Source of the DNA: RPQJ01 sp963754535
GTDB taxonomy: Bacteria; Pseudomonadota; Gammaproteobacteria; Steroidobacterales; Steroidobacteraceae
Assembly: GCA_963754535.1 (NCBI GenBank)
Contig: CAVWGG010000008.1
Coordinates: 1-64,000, forward strand
Length of the DNA: 64,000 bases
Direction of reading: 5' to 3'
Below, piece after piece: positions 37,537 to 45,766 of this stretch; the first letter of the stretch is position 1, and every line of letters begins with the position of its first letter. A model generated the notes under the pieces. It did no database searches. It saw only the letters and a list, made by a program, of their open reading frames with translations, and had not been told where the DNA came from. The translations under genes were made by a program, and so were the position numbers.

Positions 37537-37914
37537 CTAGCTTTTGGGATAGGTCTGCAGCGCGGACACGATGCATGCCAGCAAGTCCCGGCTGGTGAAG
37601 GGCTTGCGTAGCAGGCAGAAACCGCCGGCACCCAGGGCATCGCGCTCCACGGAGGGGTCCTCGCTCGCCGTGATGAACACGACCGGCAGCTGCGCGTGTC
37701 CGGACTGCAGGCGCAACTGAACTTGAATGCCGGTCATTCCGGGAAGGTGCACGTCGAGCAACGCGCAGTCGGGCCGAGTCTCGCCGAGCGCTGCGAGAAA
37801 CGCCTCGCCGGATTCATAGGTCAGCACTTCGTAGTCGGCCAACCGCAGCACGCGGCCCATGGCAACGCGCACCGACGCTTCGTCATCCACCAATGCAATG
37901 CGTGCAAGGGACAT
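37537..37914 (-). CDS. Receiver-only response regulator
   Basis: This 125-residue protein consists of a single receiver domain: RIALVDDEASV, DCALLDVHLPGMTG with the phosphoacceptor aspartate, VVFITASEDP and LLRKPFTSRDLL. It has no output domain, so it may act as a phosphate sink or compete with the full-length FixJ-like regulator next to it. It follows that gene by 51 bp on the same strand as the histidine kinase, and lies 75 bp upstream of the alkylsulfatase start. Its position suggests it helps tune the response that controls that operon. Confidence 0.85.
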   Translation of the reverse strand: MSLARIALVDDEASVRVAMGRVLRLADYEVLTYESGEAFLAALGETRPDCALLDVHLPGMTGIQVQLRLQSGHAQLPVVFITASEDPSVERDALGAGGFCLLRKPFTSRDLLACIVSALQTYPKS

Positions 37915-37965
37915 GGCGGCGACGACCGTAACGCGTCATCGCCCGCGACGGAACTGGCCTTTGGC

Positions 37966-38601
37966 CTAGCTCTTGTCCGTGGGGATCTTGTCCAGCCGAG
38001 CCGCCAGGTGCATCAGTTCGGCAACCGTCTGTGCCTGCATGCGATCCATCAGGCGCGCACGATGGAACTTGACCGTGGCCTCTGTGATGCCCAGTTCGCC
38101 GGCGATCTGCTTGTTGAGCTTGCCGGCAGCCAGCCCTGCCAGAACTTCGCGCTCGCGCACGCTCAGGCTGGCAAAACGCCGCCGCAGCGTCACGCCCTCC
38201 TCCATCGCCTGGCGAGCCCGCGCATCCTGCTCGAGGCCTGCACGAACCGCCGCCACCAGGGTCTCGCCCGTGACCGGCTTGGTCAGGAAGTCGATGGCGC
38301 CCGCCTTGATGGCCTGGACCGACATCGGGATGTCAGCTGCTCCCGTCAGGAAGACGATCGGCAACGAATGACCACCCTGCGACAGCTTGCGTTGCAGCGC
38401 CAGGCCGTCGAGCCCGGGCATGCTCACGTCGAGCACGAGGCAACCGCGTGCGGATGCATCGTGCTGGGCGAGAAACGCTTCGGCCGATTCGAAGAGGACC
38501 GTATTGAAGCCGTACCCGCTCAGCAGTCGTCCATGTGCCTTGAGTACGTGCGGGTCATCATCGACGAGAAAGACCGTAGGCGTGCAGGGTTCCTGTCTCA
38601 T
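37966..38601 (-). CDS. FixJ/NarL-type response regulator
   Basis: This 211-residue regulator has a receiver (TVFLVDDDPHVL, CLVLDVSMPGLDG, LTGAADIPMSVQAIKAGAIDFLTKPV) of the FixJ kind and a LuxR-type helix-turn-helix (LSVREREVLAGLAAGKLNKQIAGELGITEATVKFHRARLM). Its ATG overlaps the stop of the histidine kinase gene (ATGA), so they are certainly a pair. It should activate transcription when phosphorylated. The nearest candidate target on the same strand is the alkylsulfatase operon, which is inference. Confidence 0.9.
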   Translation of the reverse strand: MRQEPCTPTVFLVDDDPHVLKAHGRLLSGYGFNTVLFESAEAFLAQHDASARGCLVLDVSMPGLDGLALQRKLSQGGHSLPIVFLTGAADIPMSVQAIKAGAIDFLTKPVTGETLVAAVRAGLEQDARARQAMEEGVTLRRRFASLSVREREVLAGLAAGKLNKQIAGELGITEATVKFHRARLMDRMQAQTVAELMHLAARLDKIPTDKS

Positions 38602-40898
38602 GACGATGCCCGCACCGGCAGCAACACGCAGAACACGGCCCCGCCCTCGGCCGCCTGGCTCACGGTGAGCCGTCCATGGTGTGCCTCGACAATGGAGCGG
38701 CAGACCGCCAGGCCCATCCCCATGCCGCCGGGCCGGGTGCTCCAGAACGGCTCGAACACTTTTTCCATTGCCTCGGCGGGGACACCCGGACCCCGGTCGA
38801 CCACGCAGATTTTCACGTCATCTCCCTGCAGCGACGTGGAAATGTTCATCTGGCGACGATCCTCGGGCAGGTCGGCCATCGCGTCGGCAGCGTTGATCAT
38901 CAGGTTCAGCAGCATCTGCTGCAGTTGCACTCGATCGCCCGAGATCAATGGCAGCTCGGGCTCCAGTTGCGTCGACACCGCAACGTGACGCGTCGTCAGG
39001 CTGGTGCGGGTGAACTCGATCGTGTCGCGGGCCAGCTCATTGGCGTCCAGCGGTTCGAACACGGCCTCACCGCGCTTGAAGAGCACGGCGAGACGACGGA
39101 TGACCTGCGCCGCGCGCTGATCTTCAGCGGCGATGTCGGCACAGATCGCCCGCAGCTCTGGCAGGTCGAGCGGCTCGCGCTCCAGCATCTTCTGCGCGGC
39201 CTCGGCATTGCTGAGGATGGACGCCAGCGGCTGGTTCAGCTGGTGCGCGATGGAAGCGGAGAGCTGGCCGAGCAGCGAAACGCGGGACATGTGGTACAGG
39301 TCGGCGCGGTCCTGCGCGGCCTGGGCTTCGGCGCGCTTGCGCTGGGTGATGTCCATCGCTACACCGAGCAGTCTCGGCACTTCGGCGCGATCAGCACGTC
39401 CGCGGGCCGACTGCCAACCCCATTCGCCATTCGAGCCCTGGATCCGGTACTCCACGTCGAAGTCATCGGTCGTATTCAGCGCATTGACGAGCGCCGCGTC
39501 CACCGCAGGACGGTCCAACGGAGAAATGCGTGCGAGCGTTTCGCTGAAGTCCACGAGTGGGCCGCTCGCGCCGACTGCCGCCTGCGGCACACCGGCGACC
39601 CGAGCGGATTTGATCGAACGCTCGTCCAGCACCCAGGTCGACAGGTTGGCGGCCCGCGCCGCGAGTCCGATGAGTTCTTCGCTGCGCTTCAGGTCGGCCA
39701 CGGTGCGACGCCGTCGCCGCCTCTCGAACAGGAGCGCGACGATGAGCGTGGACTGGATCAGCATGACGGCGATGCCGACGAGCACCAGTTCCCGGTGTGC
39801 CTCCCAGAGCGACGGCTCCCGGAAGCGGACGACGGCGTTGGCAGGCACGGCAGCGGAGGAAACCCCCCACCGCTCCAGTTGCCGGGAGTCGAGTTGCAAT
39901 ACCGTCGGCATCGGTTGCGACCGAGCGATGGTTGCGGGGTCGGCGCCGTCGAGCAGAGCGATGGCCGTCTCCGCGCCGACACGCCCGATCATCCCCCACT
40001 CCGTCATGTAGCCACCGACGATGCCGGTACCGATGAAAGAAGAGAACAATCCATAGACCGGGACCGGGGAGGCTTCGGCGACGAGTTGGGCGACCTCGCG
40101 CGGAACGAAATCGCGCCCGCTGCCATCGCGGTGATAACCAGGCGTGACGACGATCGAATCGGACTTCAGCGCGCGCAACCGTCGCTGCAGTTCCACGGTC
40201 GGCAACCCCGCCATGAATTCGACGGAAAGCCCGGATGGCAGTCGGGAAGCCAGTGCCCGCACGCGCGCTTCCCATCCCCGGTCCCAGGGGCTCGCGCCCG
40301 TCACGACGACGAGATGGCCGGCCCTGGGATGTGCGCGAAGTGCCTGCGCCACAGTGCCGATAAAATCGTACGTGATCGGCGTGCCGATGATGTCCGCCGG
40401 CAAAGGTGACCGCGCTTGCAGGTACTCGTCCACGACAGCCATATGCACGATCGGGACCCGCGGGAACAACTCGGATCGGTGCCGCAACACGAAGTCGAAG
40501 GCCTCGTCGGATGCCACCATCAAGACCTCGGGCGGCTGCAGGGCGTACTTGTGACGCAGGTATGCGACGAAGGTTTGCTCGTAGTCTTCGCCGTTGAACC
40601 GGAGGTTGTCGAGGTATTCGACCGAGATCGAGACCTGGAGATCGGGCCGCTCGGCGAAACCGGCCCGCAGGGCACGATCTCCGTCCAGGTTCGCCGGCAG
40701 CAACCGGCCAAAGGAATAGAGCACCAGGACGTTGCGAGTTGGCTCGGCCAGCGCCGGACTGGGGTTCGCCAGCGCAAGGCCGACCATGACCAGCCAGATG
40801 AGCGTGCGCGCGAATCGACCGACACGGACCAGCACAGCTCGCACGAAGAATCTGCCAGCTGCCTCGCCGCCATCGCAGCCGGATACTTTTTGCACCAT
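38598..40898 (-). CDS. Sensor histidine kinase with periplasmic ABC-substrate-binding-like domain
   Basis: This kinase of about 766 residues has an N-terminal hydrophobic signal/anchor (LIWLVMVGLALANPSPALA), a periplasmic domain of about 300 residues resembling ABC substrate-binding proteins (NVLVLYSFGRLLPAN, VLMVASDEAFDFVLRHRSELF, GYMTEWGMIGRVGAE), a transmembrane helix (LVLVGIAVMLIQSTLIVALLF), a PAS domain with WGWQSARGRAD and DITQRKRAE, the phosphoacceptor SIAHQLNQPLAS and an ATPase domain ending GMGMGLAVCRSIVEAHHG. The periplasmic domain probably senses a small molecule directly. The start is uncertain. I chose the ATG giving MVQKVSGCDGG, while a later GTG would also leave the signal intact. 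It forms an operon with the two regulators downstream. Confidence 0.87.
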   Translation of the reverse strand: MVQKVSGCDGGEAAGRFFVRAVLVRVGRFARTLIWLVMVGLALANPSPALAEPTRNVLVLYSFGRLLPANLDGDRALRAGFAERPDLQVSISVEYLDNLRFNGEDYEQTFVAYLRHKYALQPPEVLMVASDEAFDFVLRHRSELFPRVPIVHMAVVDEYLQARSPLPADIIGTPITYDFIGTVAQALRAHPRAGHLVVVTGASPWDRGWEARVRALASRLPSGLSVEFMAGLPTVELQRRLRALKSDSIVVTPGYHRDGSGRDFVPREVAQLVAEASPVPVYGLFSSFIGTGIVGGYMTEWGMIGRVGAETAIALLDGADPATIARSQPMPTVLQLDSRQLERWGVSSAAVPANAVVRFREPSLWEAHRELVLVGIAVMLIQSTLIVALLFERRRRRRTVADLKRSEELIGLAARAANLSTWVLDERSIKSARVAGVPQAAVGASGPLVDFSETLARISPLDRPAVDAALVNALNTTDDFDVEYRIQGSNGEWGWQSARGRADRAEVPRLLGVAMDITQRKRAEAQAAQDRADLYHMSRVSLLGQLSASIAHQLNQPLASILSNAEAAQKMLEREPLDLPELRAICADIAAEDQRAAQVIRRLAVLFKRGEAVFEPLDANELARDTIEFTRTSLTTRHVAVSTQLEPELPLISGDRVQLQQMLLNLMINAADAMADLPEDRRQMNISTSLQGDDVKICVVDRGPGVPAEAMEKVFEPFWSTRPGGMGMGLAVCRSIVEAHHGRLTVSQAAEGGAVFCVLLPVRASS

Positions 40899-41089
40899 CA
40901 AGAGTCTGGGGCCCGTGTTGCCGTGGCGCGAATCTAAGCTACCGCCTATACCAAAAGATAGTCCGCGATTCACGAGACGCCGTCTAACCTTCCTCGGTTG
41001 ACGGTTTAGACACGCGCGACTGCGACGAAGCGGCGCGCGGTCTCACTGGTCTGCGCGCGCCATCCTCACCCCCTCTCGGGAGCATCGAA

Positions 41090-41767
41090 ATGATTCGCGT
41101 CCGTATCCTATCCATACTATTTGTGCTCTTTGTGACAACACTGTCCGGCTGCGCCAGCACCCGGCCGGCCCCCGCTGAGGAATGGGACGGACTGGTCCGG
41201 CAGTCGGGCACACGGCTCGGCGCGGTTTTCGTCAAGCCGGACGCGGAAATCGTGGGTTACAGGAGCGTGATGATCGACCCGGTCGAGGTCAGTTTCGCCC
41301 GGAACTGGGAGCAGAACCGCGGCGGCCGCAGCCAGCTGAACCGGCTTGACGCGGGAGACATGGCCGCGATCCAGGCCGGGGTGGCCGACCTCTTCCGCGA
41401 GACCTTCCGCGCCGAACTCGAACGAGGCGGCTACCAACTCGTGGATGTGGCGGGTCCGGACACGTTGCGAGTCACAGCCGCCATCGTCGACTTGTACATC
41501 ACCGCGCCGGACACGATGTCGGCGGGTCGCTCACGCACGTACACGGCGAACTCGGGGCGCATGACGCTCGTGGCCGAACTGCGCGATTCAATGACGGGGG
41601 AAATCCTGGCACGCGCGGTCGATGCACGCAGCGCCCGGTCCACCGGAACATGGACTGTCACCAACCGCGTCACGAACACCACGGATGCGCGGCGTGTGAT
41701 GGCAGTCTGGGCGACCGCTCTGCGACAGGGCCTGGATGAAATGTACGGTCGGGCGAAGGCCGAATAA
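41090..41767 (+). CDS. DUF3313 lipoprotein
   Basis: This 225-residue lipoprotein has the signal peptide MIRVRILSILFVLFVTTLSGC with a lipobox at LSGC. The body matches DUF3313: SVMIDPVEVSFARNW, LADLFRETFRAELE-like helix, GPDTLRVTAAIVDLYI, and ARAVDARSA near the end. The function of the family is unknown, and it resembles other conserved outer-membrane lipoproteins. It is transcribed alone toward the convergent phospholipase A gene, with the conserved-loop hairpin between them. GGGAG lies about 8 bp before the ATG. Confidence 0.82.
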   Translation: MIRVRILSILFVLFVTTLSGCASTRPAPAEEWDGLVRQSGTRLGAVFVKPDAEIVGYRSVMIDPVEVSFARNWEQNRGGRSQLNRLDAGDMAAIQAGVADLFRETFRAELERGGYQLVDVAGPDTLRVTAAIVDLYITAPDTMSAGRSRTYTANSGRMTLVAELRDSMTGEILARAVDARSARSTGTWTVTNRVTNTTDARRVMAVWATALRQGLDEMYGRAKAE

Positions 41768-41775
41768 ACGATTGC

Positions 41776-41853
41776 GAGCGGCGGCTCGGGGGCCTTTTCA
41801 AGAGCGCGTGTCTGCCTTTCCAAGCTCTTGAAGAGGCGCCCGAGCCGCTGCTC
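41776..41853. repeat. Long hairpin with conserved 18-nt loop, copy 1
   Basis: Two 30-nt arms (41776-41805 and 41824-41853) pair at 27 of 30 positions around an 18-nt loop at 41806-41823. The loop and the pair before it read GCGCGTGTCTGCCTTTCCAA (41804-41823), identical to the loop of the hairpin at 60.87 kb, while the outer stems of the two are unrelated. It fills the gap between the convergent DUF3313 and phospholipase A genes, 9 bp from each stop codon. It could terminate transcription from both sides or protect 3' ends. The conserved loop suggests something recognises it. Confidence 0.85.
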
Positions 41854-41861
41854 CCAAGGCG

Positions 41862-42914
41862 TCAGAACCGGTCGTTGAGCGTGACGCCGAGTCCGATCGT
41901 CGTCTGCCGCCAGTCGTAGTCGATCATGCTTTCGCCGTACCCGGTGAACACCTGCAGGTAACCACGCAGCGGTCCGAGCAGCGGCCGTGAGGCCCAGGTG
42001 AACTGCGCTGCACCCTTCCCGGTGCTCAGGTTGCCGCGACCCATCAGCGTGAAGCTGTTGTCCCGCCACTTGTAGATGCCCGTGATCTCGCCGTGGCCGT
42101 AGTAGTCGAGGATGTCGGGATTGTCGTCTTCGTAGTCGGCAGGCGTAATGCGAGTCCAGGCGCGGGCCAGCAGCACGAGATTGCCACGTTCCAACGCGGC
42201 CTCGACGAACAGCCGGTCCCAGCTGCGGGAGATCGGGTCGGACCGCCCGTTCGACTGATGGGTGTACCCGAAATTGAGCAAGTTCCAGTGCCAGCCGCCG
42301 AACTCGACCCCGGGCCGGAAACTGCCGAAAAGCTCCGGCATGTAATTGGTTTCGCGGAACGGCCGCGAGATGTCGGGGCTGTACAGCTGCCACTGGCTTT
42401 GCTGAGTGTAGGCGAACCACAGACCCCAGCGCTTGTCCGCCGTGGCCAGCAGGCGCCCCTTCACGCTCAGTTGGAACTTGGCCTCAACATCGTCGAAATC
42501 GGCCTCTTCATCGAACGCATCGAACAAGGGCTGGTAGGGCGCAGTGTTGACGTCTGACGTGTAGCGGGCCAGCAACAGGTAGTTCGGCTGGTGCAGCCTC
42601 ACGTACGCCTGCTTCGAGTCGGGCAGAAAGCCCCAGGTCGTATCGATCAGCGACGCCGGTGGCGGCGTGACCGCAGCCGCTTCTGCCACAGGCACGGACG
42701 CGGCAGCAGGCTGCGACACCGTCGGCGCTTCCTGCTGAACCGCCTTGCCGATGGCGACGTCGAAGCACGCGAGCCGCTCGATGGTGTCCGTGATCGCCAG
42801 GCACTTGGCGCCGGGCGTTTCCGCCTGGGCTGCACCTTGGCCGACGCAAGCACCTGCCAGGATCACGAGCAATCCTGGCAGGCGCGCGTGTTGCCTGCCC
42901 GACGGCGACTTCAT
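41862..42914 (-). CDS. pldA: Outer-membrane phospholipase A (OMPLA)
   Basis: This 350-residue integral outer-membrane enzyme hydrolyses phospholipids that appear in the outer leaflet. A signal peptide ends near GAAQA. The catalytic motif YTHQSNGR gives His219 and Ser221, as in OMPLA, and conserved strands include WGLWFAYTQQSQWQLY, RETNYMPELFG and TGIYKWRDNSFTLMGRGN. The segment between the signal and the barrel (about 31-100) is long, with a cysteine pair and Pro/Ala-rich spacer. The final residues NDRF end with phenylalanine. It follows the YSC84-like lipoprotein gene by 13 bp. The start ATG at 42914 has no strong ribosome site, so it may depend on coupling. Confidence 0.92.
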   Translation of the reverse strand: MKSPSGRQHARLPGLLVILAGACVGQGAAQAETPGAKCLAITDTIERLACFDVAIGKAVQQEAPTVSQPAAASVPVAEAAAVTPPPASLIDTTWGFLPDSKQAYVRLHQPNYLLLARYTSDVNTAPYQPLFDAFDEEADFDDVEAKFQLSVKGRLLATADKRWGLWFAYTQQSQWQLYSPDISRPFRETNYMPELFGSFRPGVEFGGWHWNLLNFGYTHQSNGRSDPISRSWDRLFVEAALERGNLVLLARAWTRITPADYEDDNPDILDYYGHGEITGIYKWRDNSFTLMGRGNLSTGKGAAQFTWASRPLLGPLRGYLQVFTGYGESMIDYDWRQTTIGLGVTLNDRF

Positions 42915-42927
42915 GCGGATGGTTCGA

Positions 42928-43494
42928 TCAGAGCTGCAGGCGGGTAATCCGCGAGCCATCGACCGTGACGCCTGCCATGAGCCCCTGGTTCGAAAGCACG
43001 TAGCCGATGACCGGCTGCTGCGCCGTCGTGCTGGTCATCTGGGCGTTCGCGCCGACCGACAGCATGGTGATCGATGCATCAACCCCGGCCGTCCAGCCCT
43101 TGCTGGCCTCGAACCGCGCCAGCGCGTCGTCCGTCATGAACAACAGGAAGACTGCAGTGGATTGGGCGCCAGCCTGCAATCCGAACGAACCGCCCGTCGT
43201 GCGGTGGAAGCTGACCGTCTTGCCGCCCTTGCGCAGGGCACCATCGCCCCTCCAGGCGCCGAAGACGAACCCGGCCTCGAGCACGGACGGGAACACCAGC
43301 ACACCCCTGGCCCGGCTGACCAGCGGCTGCGCACCCGGATCCTGCCGATACAAGTTCGCCAGCGCGTTGTCGACGCCGGAATTGATGCTTTGGCGGCGAG
43401 TGGCCGGGTCGCTGGCGCCCGGACCCGTCGTGGTGCAACCCGTGGCGAGCACCAGCACGCCCATCAACGCCGCCAAGAAATGTCGCTTGTTCAT
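42928..43494 (-). CDS. YSC84/SYLF-domain lipoprotein
   Basis: This 188-residue lipoprotein starts MNKRHFLAALMGVLVLATGC with a lipobox before the cysteine. The SYLF/YSC84 domain follows: ALANLYRQDPGAQPLVSRARGVLVFPSVLEAGFVFGAWRGDGAL, then SFGLQAGAQSTAVFLLFM and VGANAQMTS. SYLF domains bind phosphoinositides or membranes in eukaryotes, and in bacteria they are periplasmic lipoproteins of unknown function. It is upstream of pldA on the same strand with a 13 bp gap, suggesting joint expression in outer-membrane lipid maintenance. Confidence 0.85.
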   Translation of the reverse strand: MNKRHFLAALMGVLVLATGCTTTGPGASDPATRRQSINSGVDNALANLYRQDPGAQPLVSRARGVLVFPSVLEAGFVFGAWRGDGALRKGGKTVSFHRTTGGSFGLQAGAQSTAVFLLFMTDDALARFEASKGWTAGVDASITMLSVGANAQMTSTTAQQPVIGYVLSNQGLMAGVTVDGSRITRLQL

Positions 43495-43525
43495 CGTCGG
43501 TACCTTTGCGTTCACCGGGAGCAAA

Positions 43526-44092
43526 TCAATCGCCGCACAGCAGTCGCATACGGCGCTCCGCGCGATCGAAGTCCGCGTCGGTGGCCGCATTCAGCAACTG
43601 TTCCTTGGCCGCCGCACAGGCGTTCGCTTCCGCCGTCGCGCTGGCAGGCACTGGCGCGTTGGCGGCCGCGTTGCAGCGGGCGTCGTCGGCAAGGCGGATG
43701 TTATTGAGCGACCCGCGTTCGACCGAGACGCAATCGCCGACACGGAGGCCGGCCTGCTCCGTCACCATCCGGATCGTATTGGTGCCGCCGATCAGGACCG
43801 TGTATTCGAAACCGGTCGACGATCCCGCTGCACCCGCCAGGCGGCTGCCGACGGCCGCGCCACCCACGCCTCGGAGCGCGCGATTGCTGCGCGACTGCCC
43901 GGACCCCGACGCGACGCCGAGGGCTCCGCCGACGATCGTTCCAGCGGCTTGCGCACCCTGGTTCTGGATGTCGACCTGGCGCACGGCCGTGATGCGGCCA
44001 TAGGTGACCGTGGTTTGTGCCTGAACTTCTCCCGCAACGAGTACCGCGCCCACCAACGCGAGCGACCCAATCAGATTCCAGCGCTTGTACAT
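43526..44092 (-). CDS. Glycine-zipper 2TM-like outer-membrane protein
   Basis: This 188-residue exported protein has the signal MYKRWNLIGSLALVGAVLVAGEVQA. The middle is a glycine zipper (GTIVGGALGVASGSGQSRSNRALRGVGGAAVGSRLAG) like the SlyB/Rick_17kDa family. It is followed by a domain with FEYTVLIGGTNTIRMVTE and a helical C-terminus with four cysteines. SlyB-like proteins stabilise the outer membrane under stress. It is first in the minus-strand run with the SYLF lipoprotein and pldA (31 bp gap) and divergent from the amino-acid antiporter gene. Confidence 0.8.
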   Translation of the reverse strand: MYKRWNLIGSLALVGAVLVAGEVQAQTTVTYGRITAVRQVDIQNQGAQAAGTIVGGALGVASGSGQSRSNRALRGVGGAAVGSRLAGAAGSSTGFEYTVLIGGTNTIRMVTEQAGLRVGDCVSVERGSLNNIRLADDARCNAAANAPVPASATAEANACAAAKEQLLNAATDADFDRAERRMRLLCGD

Positions 44093-44180
44093 TGCTCTAC
44101 TCCCGGTTTGCGTGTCAGTTCAGGCGTGTGATCGCCAACGGTTCGACCAGCATCGATTCTGGCCGTGGCTATAGACGAGC

Positions 44181-44194
44181 AAACGGTAACGTTT
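44181..44194. promoter_or_regulatory. Inverted repeat in divergent promoter region
   Basis: AAACGGTAACGTTT contains inverted AAACG/CGTTT arms separated by 4 bp and lies in the 221 bp region between the glycine-zipper gene and the antiporter-arginine deiminase operon. Its position about 120 bp before the operon start suits a regulator site. No Fnr/Anr box (TTGAT-N4-ATCAA) was seen, although many arc operons have one. Confidence 0.3.
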
Positions 44195-44313
44195 CGTCAC
44201 CCCGCGAAGAACTGACCTTTAGGATAGTCGGCAGCGGACGCTTCAATCGGCACACTCCGGCACACAATGCTCGCGCTTCGCCGGGCAGAAGAACTGGCGT
44301 GGGGTGCAAGCGG

Positions 44314-45732
44314 ATGGCCGAACAGAAGATGTCGCGGTTGCAACTGACCGCGATGGTGGTCGGCGGCATGGTCGGTGCAGGCATATTTTCGCTGCCGAGG
44401 ACGTTCGCCAATGCCACGGGTCCACTCGGCGCGATCATCGCGTGGCTCATCGCTGGCACCGGCATGTACATGCTGGCGCGGGTCTTCCAGGCCCTGGCCG
44501 AGCGCCGGCCCGACATCGACGCGGGCGTCTACGCGTACGCCCGTGAAGGCTTCGGCGATTACGCGGGCTTCCTCTCGGCCTTCGGCTACTGGATCGGCAG
44601 CTGCATCGGCAACGTGTCGTACTGGGTGCTCATCAAGTCGACGATGGGCGCCTTCTTCCCCATCTTCGGCGACGGCAACACGGTTGCCGCGATCATGGTC
44701 GCCTCGATCGGCATCTGGTCGTTCCACTTCCTGATCCTGCGTGGCGTGCAGCAGGCGGCGTTCATCAACAGCATCGTCACGGTGGCCAAGGTCATCCCGA
44801 TCATGGTCTTCATCGTGATCTCGATTTTCGCCTTCAAGCTCGACCTGTTCCGTTTCAACTTCTACGGCGGCGACCTGACCAGCGGCCTGTTCGAGCAGGT
44901 CAAGGCGACGATGCTGGTGACGGTGTTCGTCTTCATCGGCATCGAGGGCGCCAGCGTCTATTCGCGCTTCGCCAGGGAACGCGCCGACGTTGGCAAGGCC
45001 ACCATCCTCGGCTTCATTATCGTCACCAGCCTGATGGTGCTGGTCACCCTGCTGCCCTATGCCGTGCTGCAGCGCGCCGACATCGCCGGCATGCGCCAGC
45101 CGTCGATGGCCGCGGTGCTCGAGTCGGTGGTCGGGCCCTGGGGCGCAATCTTCGTCAGCGTGGGCCTGCTGGTCTCCGTGCTGGGCGCGTACCTGGCATG
45201 GGCACTCATCTGCGCCGAGGTCATGTTCGCTGCCGGCAAGTCGAAGGACATGCCCAAGGCCTTCGCCAGGGTCAACCAGAACAACGTGCCGGTGGTGGCC
45301 CTCTGGGTGACCAGCGCCATCATCCAACTGATCGTGATCACCACCTATTGGTCGCGCGACGCCTTCTCGCTGATGCTGAACCTGACCAGCGCGACCACGC
45401 TGATTCCGTACCTGTTCGTCGCTGCCTATGGCCTGATGATCGCCCAGCGCGGCCAGACGTACGAAGTGCGGCCGGAGGAACGGCAGCGCGACCTGATCCT
45501 GGCGACGCTCGCCGTCCTCTACACGCTCTTCATGATCTATGCCGGCGGACTGAAGTTCATCCTGCTCTCCGCGGTCATCTTCGCGCCGGGCACGGTGCTC
45601 TACTACATCGCCCGTCGCGAGCAGGGCAAGCCCGTGTTCGCGCAGACCTCGGACTGGGTGACTTTCGGCGTCATCGTCGCGGGGGCCGTCTACGGCATCT
45701 ACGGCCTGGCGACCGGCGCCATCTCCATCTGA
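44314..45732 (+). CDS. APA-family basic amino-acid antiporter (ArcD-like)
   Basis: This 472-residue membrane protein has about twelve transmembrane segments and APA signatures: MVVGGMVGAGIFSLPRTFANATGPLGAI in segment 1, the conserved GIEGASVYSRFARERADVGKAT loop in the middle, and LIPYLFVAAYGLMI. Family members exchange arginine for ornithine or citrulline, or transport polyamines. It is followed 34 bp later by arginine deiminase, so exchange of arginine for a deiminase product is the natural reading. ATG at 44314 begins the conserved region. The longer upstream frame lacks a signal or homology and is not used. Operon with arginine deiminase and an NhaC-type antiporter. Confidence 0.88.
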   Translation: MAEQKMSRLQLTAMVVGGMVGAGIFSLPRTFANATGPLGAIIAWLIAGTGMYMLARVFQALAERRPDIDAGVYAYAREGFGDYAGFLSAFGYWIGSCIGNVSYWVLIKSTMGAFFPIFGDGNTVAAIMVASIGIWSFHFLILRGVQQAAFINSIVTVAKVIPIMVFIVISIFAFKLDLFRFNFYGGDLTSGLFEQVKATMLVTVFVFIGIEGASVYSRFARERADVGKATILGFIIVTSLMVLVTLLPYAVLQRADIAGMRQPSMAAVLESVVGPWGAIFVSVGLLVSVLGAYLAWALICAEVMFAAGKSKDMPKAFARVNQNNVPVVALWVTSAIIQLIVITTYWSRDAFSLMLNLTSATTLIPYLFVAAYGLMIAQRGQTYEVRPEERQRDLILATLAVLYTLFMIYAGGLKFILLSAVIFAPGTVLYYIARREQGKPVFAQTSDWVTFGVIVAGAVYGIYGLATGAISI

Positions 45733-45766
45733 CGAACAAGCAAACAACCCACGGATCCCAATAATC

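Noticed and set aside
44093..44313. Anr/Fnr box for anaerobic control of the arginine deiminase operon.
   Set aside because: No TTGAT-N4-ATCAA-like site was found in the region. Only an unrelated AAACG/CGTTT inverted repeat is present.
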